A stretch of DNA of 61,225 nucleotides from a virus. Position 1 is the first letter of the stretch. Each line of letters opens with the position of its first letter. The notes beneath the pieces are model-generated. The model ran no database searches and was not told the origin of the DNA. It saw only the letters and a program-made list of their open reading frames with translations. The DNA is taken from positions 1 through 61,225 of IMG/VR virus record IMGVR_UViG_3300048838_000781, one strand, 5' to 3'. Both the position numbers and the translations under genes were made by a program. This document shows positions 58,344-61,225 of the stretch, in pieces.

Positions 58344-58657
58344 GCCACTGCGAGCACTGCCCGCAGCGAGGGACCGGCCAAGGCTGCCCGGCCTGGGTCG
58401 GTCCCGAGTCGGGCACCATCCTGCTCGAGACCAACACGGCCACCGGGGAGGAGCGCCCGATTCGCGGGTGCTTCTACCAGGTGATGCCGCGGCTGATGGT
58501 CGAGGTGATCAAGGCCTCGAACCGACCTGCCGCCGCGATCGAGTCGACGCGCAACGAGATCGCCGTGGGGCTTGCGCGGCTGGCTGGGGTGATGCCGCGG
58601 CTCGTCAGCGGGCCCGAGGCGGTGGCGCTCGAAGCTGGCGATCGGGGCACCTCGTGA
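58340..58657 (+). CDS. small Cys protein coupled to patatin gene
   Basis: 105 aa from the GTG at 58340. HCEHCPQRGTGQGCPAW at the front may bind zinc; the rest is helical (RLMVEVIKASNRPAAAIEST). GTGA overlaps at both ends join it tightly with the membrane protein upstream and the phospholipase downstream. Confidence 0.65.
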   Translation: MSHCEHCPQRGTGQGCPAWVGPESGTILLETNTATGEERPIRGCFYQVMPRLMVEVIKASNRPAAAIESTRNEIAVGLARLAGVMPRLVSGPEAVALEAGDRGTS

Positions 58658-59511
58658 TCGGCAAGCTCGACTCGGTACGGGTGCTCGCCTTCGAAGGCGG
58701 CGGCATGCTCGGGCTCAGCTACCTGCGCCCGATCGAGATGCTCGAGGACGCGGGCGTGCTGGAGCGCTGCCACACCTTCGCGGGCGGTAGCGTGGGGGCG
58801 ATCGTCGCCGCGTCGCTCGCAGTCTGCCCCGAGGTCGATCCGCTGGAGCGGCTGCTGCTCGACACCGACTTCGAAGAGGTGCTCGACGGCGGCAATTCGT
58901 GGTGGCGACTGATCCGACAGGGTGGCGGGCGCACTCTCGATCGCCCCGCGGCATGGCTTCGGAAGCACTTCGGCAAGCTGTGCGATCCGGACATGCCGCT
59001 CTCCGCGGTGCCGCAGGTGTTCGGTCGAGAGCTTCGGGTGAGCGTCACCGACGAGACGCGAGAGGAAGATCTTGTGCTTGGCGCCGATTCGAGCATCACC
59101 CTGATCGATGCGGTTCTCGCCTCGATGGCCGTGCCGGTGCACTTCCTGCCGCTGGAGATGGACGACGGCCGGCAATTCAGCGACGGCGGGCTCGCTGCGA
59201 ATCTGCCACTGACCGGCATCACCTGTCCACCGGAGGAGCTGCTCGCGTTCCGGTTGGAGTCGAGTCGCGGGTCGAATCCGGTACGTGGCTCTGGATTGCT
59301 CGCACGCGCCAAGCGGCTGGTGCGCGTCGCAAGGCGGGCGGCGAATCGTGGTCACATCCCGAGTCGGTACTGGGACGCCGGCCGCATCGTGACGATCGAC
59401 TGCGGCGAGCTGGAGTTCGACGACTGGTCCATCGCTCGACGGCAAAGGGATCGGGCGCGCCTGCTCCTGGCTGGAGAACAGGCGCTCGATCGCTGGTTGG
59501 CGGCGGCGTAG
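58654..59511 (+). CDS. patatin-like phospholipase
   Basis: 285 aa from the GTG at 58654, overlapping the upstream stop. FEGGGMLGLSYL is the oxyanion loop (15-20), FAGGSVGAIVAA the G-x-S-x-G elbow with nucleophile Ser46, and FSDGGLAANLPL the catalytic Asp177 of the Ser-Asp dyad. Patatin-like enzymes hydrolyse acyl chains of membrane lipids. It is the last gene of the late operon, after the fibre and a membrane protein, so outer-membrane damage at lysis or an abortive-infection effector are both possible. No signal peptide. Confidence 0.9.
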   Translation: MIGKLDSVRVLAFEGGGMLGLSYLRPIEMLEDAGVLERCHTFAGGSVGAIVAASLAVCPEVDPLERLLLDTDFEEVLDGGNSWWRLIRQGGGRTLDRPAAWLRKHFGKLCDPDMPLSAVPQVFGRELRVSVTDETREEDLVLGADSSITLIDAVLASMAVPVHFLPLEMDDGRQFSDGGLAANLPLTGITCPPEELLAFRLESSRGSNPVRGSGLLARAKRLVRVARRAANRGHIPSRYWDAGRIVTIDCGELEFDDWSIARRQRDRARLLLAGEQALDRWLAAA

Positions 59512-59513
59512 TC

Positions 59514-59702
59514 CTACTCGCCTCGAAGCGCTTGGATGAGTCGCACAGTGCCCTCGTCCTGCGCGGCGCGAGGGCTCTCGCGAGACTCGATCTCGAGCGC
59601 CTCGGCGAGGTTGAGGCACAGCCGACGGAACGGCTCGCGTCCCTGCCGGTAGCGCTTCGTCACGATCTGGAGTACCTGCAGTGCCTCGACATCGACGCTC
59701 AC
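59514..59702 (-). CDS. small hypothetical protein, end of right operon
   Basis: 62 aa from the GTG at 59702 (GTGA overlap). VDVEALQVLQIVTKRYRQGR then LCLNLAEALEIES; helical, soluble. Ends 2 bp from the patatin stop on the other strand, so no terminator separates them. Confidence 0.6.
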   Translation of the reverse strand: MSVDVEALQVLQIVTKRYRQGREPFRRLCLNLAEALEIESRESPRAAQDEGTVRLIQALRGE

Positions 59703-60115
59703 GAACCAGCCTCCTCGGCCTGAGTTCTTCGCCAAAACTCCTCGACCATCTCGACCACGGCGACGAGTTGCCCGTGCGTGGCCTTGCCGAGCCGTTCCGC
59801 CAGCTTGCGGCCGTCCACCATCCACTTCTCGCCAAGTCCGTTGAGCCTCACGGCGTCGTCGATCTCGGCGGGGACGAAAGCGATCGAGCCGGAATCGTGG
59901 AGCCACACGCCGTTCAGGGCGTCGCAGATCAGGTTACGCTCGGCTTCGGTGAGCTGCAGCGATTGGAGGTCGCGTTTCGTGATGTCGCGGTAGCGCTCGA
60001 TGATTCCTTCCAGCACGGCGCTGCGGCTGCTCCACCGGATCGAGTCGTCGACGCGCGAGTCGAGCCAGGCGATCATAGGCGGCGAGAGGGTGAAAGACTT
60101 CGGTTGCTTCGCCAT
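59699..60115 (-). CDS. ribbon-helix-helix-like regulator with C-terminal domain
   Basis: 138 aa from the ATG at 60115 (ATGA overlap). The front KSFTLSPPMIAWLDSRVDDS then SRSAVLEGIIERY is a ribbon-helix-helix DNA-binding pattern. The rest (LTEAERNLICDALNGVWLHD, LGEKWMVDGRKLAERLGKAT, LVAVVEMVEEFW) is a helical domain seen in other small bacterial and phage proteins without function. It may control its own operon through the 27-bp palindrome upstream. Confidence 0.7.
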   Translation of the reverse strand: MAKQPKSFTLSPPMIAWLDSRVDDSIRWSSRSAVLEGIIERYRDITKRDLQSLQLTEAERNLICDALNGVWLHDSGSIAFVPAEIDDAVRLNGLGEKWMVDGRKLAERLGKATHGQLVAVVEMVEEFWRRTQAEEAGS

Positions 60116-60357
60116 CACGCCACCGCCTTCACGTACTCGGCGACCGGCACCAGATAGAACGACCGCGCGCCTTCCGGAGCAAGCTCGACGCATTCGCCAT
60201 CGGCCGAGCCCCATCCCCCCGCTCTGGCTTTCCCGTGCTCCACCAACGCTTCGCCGGTCCACGCGTCGATCAGGCTCGATCCAATTCGATCGGCGACCAG
60301 CGTTGCACGGCGGCACAATCCGTCGATGTCTCGGACAAGGCAAGGAATCTCGATCAT
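60115..60357 (-). CDS. small hypothetical protein
   Basis: 80 aa from the ATG at 60357 with a GGGAG site. Strand-rich (MIEIPCLVRDIDGLCRRATL). Coupled to the regulator gene. No family recognised. Confidence 0.6.
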   Translation of the reverse strand: MIEIPCLVRDIDGLCRRATLVADRIGSSLIDAWTGEALVEHGKARAGGWGSADGECVELAPEGARSFYLVPVAEYVKAVA

Positions 60358-60413
60358 GGTTTGCTCCCTCGACGCCACCGGGCTTAATTGCCGCGGCCCC
60401 CGTCCTCCGGGGC

Positions 60414-60440
60414 GAACCTGTAAGGATCGCTTACAGGTTC
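60414..60440. promoter_or_regulatory. 27-bp perfect palindrome, operator-like
   Basis: GAACCTGTAAG-GATCG-CTTACAGGTTC, 11-bp arms around 5 bases, in the spacer between 60357 and 60458. No T-run on either side, so an operator is more likely than a terminator. Unrelated to the TTCCG-CGGAA operators. Confidence 0.6.
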
Positions 60441-60457
60441 CGCACGGGTGAGGGCGC

Positions 60458-60913
60458 TCAGCCTTCCGCCATCTCTGCGGCGGCGGTGTCCAGGATGTCG
60501 CGGACAATCTCACGCGCGGCGTAGTCGGGATGGTCGCCGATGCGGCCGTCGCCGTAGATGGCGCGCTGGCAAGTCTCGACCAACTCCGTGTCGCCAGCCT
60601 CGCCGGCAGAAACCTGCAACGCCTCGATCTCCTCGTTATCGAGATCGACGTCGAGCACGGCGGTGCAACGATCGTAGTTGGAGCGGAGGTTGCGAATCGG
60701 AGTTCCGACCGTGTCGAGCGCGGTCCAACAGAGATCCGGGCCACCGCCGCTCTTCAAAACGCGCTCCACGAAGCGATGCGAGACTTCGAGGGTCACGTAC
60801 TCAGCTTCCGTGTCTCCGCTGGCGTTGCGCGCATCGGCAATCGCTGCCTCGGGGGAGTTGCCAACGCCGTGAACCAGGTTGAGATCGGAGTCGGTCGCGA
60901 TGTAGTGGGCCAT
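60458..60913 (-). CDS. hypothetical protein, first gene of right-end operon
   Basis: 151 aa with a GAGGAG site. Front part alpha/beta (HYIATDSDLNLVHGVGNSPE); the end IEALQVSAGEAGDTELVETC then QRAIYGDG is a motif I know from several unrelated phage proteins. First gene after a near-consensus promoter next to attR, so probably expressed in the lysogen. Confidence 0.7.
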   Translation of the reverse strand: MAHYIATDSDLNLVHGVGNSPEAAIADARNASGDTEAEYVTLEVSHRFVERVLKSGGGPDLCWTALDTVGTPIRNLRSNYDRCTAVLDVDLDNEEIEALQVSAGEAGDTELVETCQRAIYGDGRIGDHPDYAAREIVRDILDTAAAEMAEG

Positions 60914-60964
60914 GGTGCTGCTCCTCAGGGTCTGGCTTCGGGTTCACCCCTTGCCAATGTGAGA

Positions 60965-60993
60965 ATCATACGACAATCATGCGATGGTGTCAA
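60965..60993 (-). promoter_or_regulatory. near-consensus promoter of right-end operon
   Basis: On the minus strand TTGACA (60988-60993), 17-bp spacer, TATGAT (60965-60970). Among the best sigma70-type matches in the window. An inverted repeat CGACAATC (60971-60978) and GATTGTCG (61002-61009) surrounds the -35 and could be an operator. Confidence 0.82.
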
Positions 60994-61053
60994 GGCTATC
61001 GGATTGTCGCCAGGTGCGGCCACTCGGCGACCAGTGCTCCTGCGAGGGAGTGA

Positions 61054-61225
61054 ACAATCCGAGCGGCAGACCTGCGCCCGGTATCCGGACAAACCGCGCT
61101 TCTGGTCGGCCCCCCAGGTGGCGGCAAGACCATGCTCGCGCGGCGGCTGCCGGGGATCCTGCCGCCGCTGTCGCGCAGTGAGTCGATCGCGGTGACGCGC
61201 ATCCACAGTATCGGCGGGCTGCCAC
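61054..61225 (+). pseudogene. comM: comM (YifB) 3' part, interrupted by prophage
   Basis: From 61099 the frame reads [20 protein letters not shown] then [20 protein letters not shown], the Walker A region of ComM/YifB. It is open back to 61054, but those codons are phage DNA. The gene continues beyond the window. With the piece at 1-125 it makes one uninterrupted ComM. Confidence 0.93.
61078..61121. other. attR, right prophage junction
   Basis: Phage DNA ends at 61098, the shared CT is 61099-61100 and host comM follows. Deduced attP is the joined sequence GGACAAACCGCG-CT-CGGGTTGTGT flanked by an imperfect inverted repeat, as expected for a serine recombinase site. Confidence 0.85.

Noticed and set aside
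58474-59835. 453-aa open frame on the minus strand
   Set aside because: Antisense to the patatin gene, whose catalytic motifs are all intact.

Overview
The window holds one complete prophage of about 61 kb plus a few bases of host chromosome at each end. Bases 1-125 and 61099-61225 are the two halves of one host gene, comM (the YifB/Mg-chelatase-like AAA+ helicase of natural transformation). The gene is split just ahead of its Walker A motif. Joining the halves at a shared CT dinucleotide (126-127 = 61099-61100) restores the reading frame, so both prophage ends are known almost to the base (about 60,973 bp). A large serine recombinase (2899-4419, minus) is the only integrase and fits such a short crossover. 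The DNA is GC-rich. A prophage-borne secreted protein (17694-18695) ends in a domain I associate with Acidobacteriota (Thermoanaerobaculia-like) secretomes, so such a host is my best but unproven guess.

Layout. Left end (180-2902): a small minus gene, a 629-aa four-helix membrane protein with GAF-like and degenerate EAL-like regions, and a 66-aa gene. Then a long minus-strand early operon (17540 down to 2899) with coupled ATGA/GTGA starts: PD-(D/E)XK nuclease, Sak4-like recombination ATPase, SSB with an acidic tip, UvrD-like helicase, MazG-like and ASCH proteins, a Pol-beta-like nucleotidyltransferase, an HNH endonuclease fused to a methyltransferase stump, a STAS-like protein, and the recombinase as last gene. 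From 17694 to 21737 lie plus-strand accessory genes (secreted protein, frameshifted ClpP-like protease, small secreted protein, TPR protein).

The switch is at 21652-22443: a CI-like repressor (minus) faces a Cro-like gene (plus). Three TTCCG-n-CGGAA operator-like palindromes sit at the early-left promoter, upstream of the secreted-protein gene and over the cro start codon. The rightward operon then carries a DUF4942 adenine methyltransferase, a replication protein with internal iterons, a DnaC-like loader, an N-acetylmuramidase endolysin, RusA, terminase, portal, a proteasome/HslV-like Ntn hydrolase, a MuF head protein with a C-terminal zinc-metallopeptidase signature, scaffold, P22-like coat, connectors, tail tube, tail chaperones with a -1 frameshift site, a 1952-aa tape measure, tail tip and fibre proteins, and a patatin-like phospholipase. 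This is a temperate siphovirus-type phage. The right end (59514-60913) is a four-gene minus operon with a near-consensus promoter next to attR, probably read in the lysogen.

The best candidates for new biology are the comM target, the proteasome-like hydrolase in the head module, the MuF-metallopeptidase fusion, a nuclease that looks circularly permuted, the methyltransferase-HNH fusion and the two end-proximal accessory clusters. All functional calls rest on reading motifs; no database search was run.
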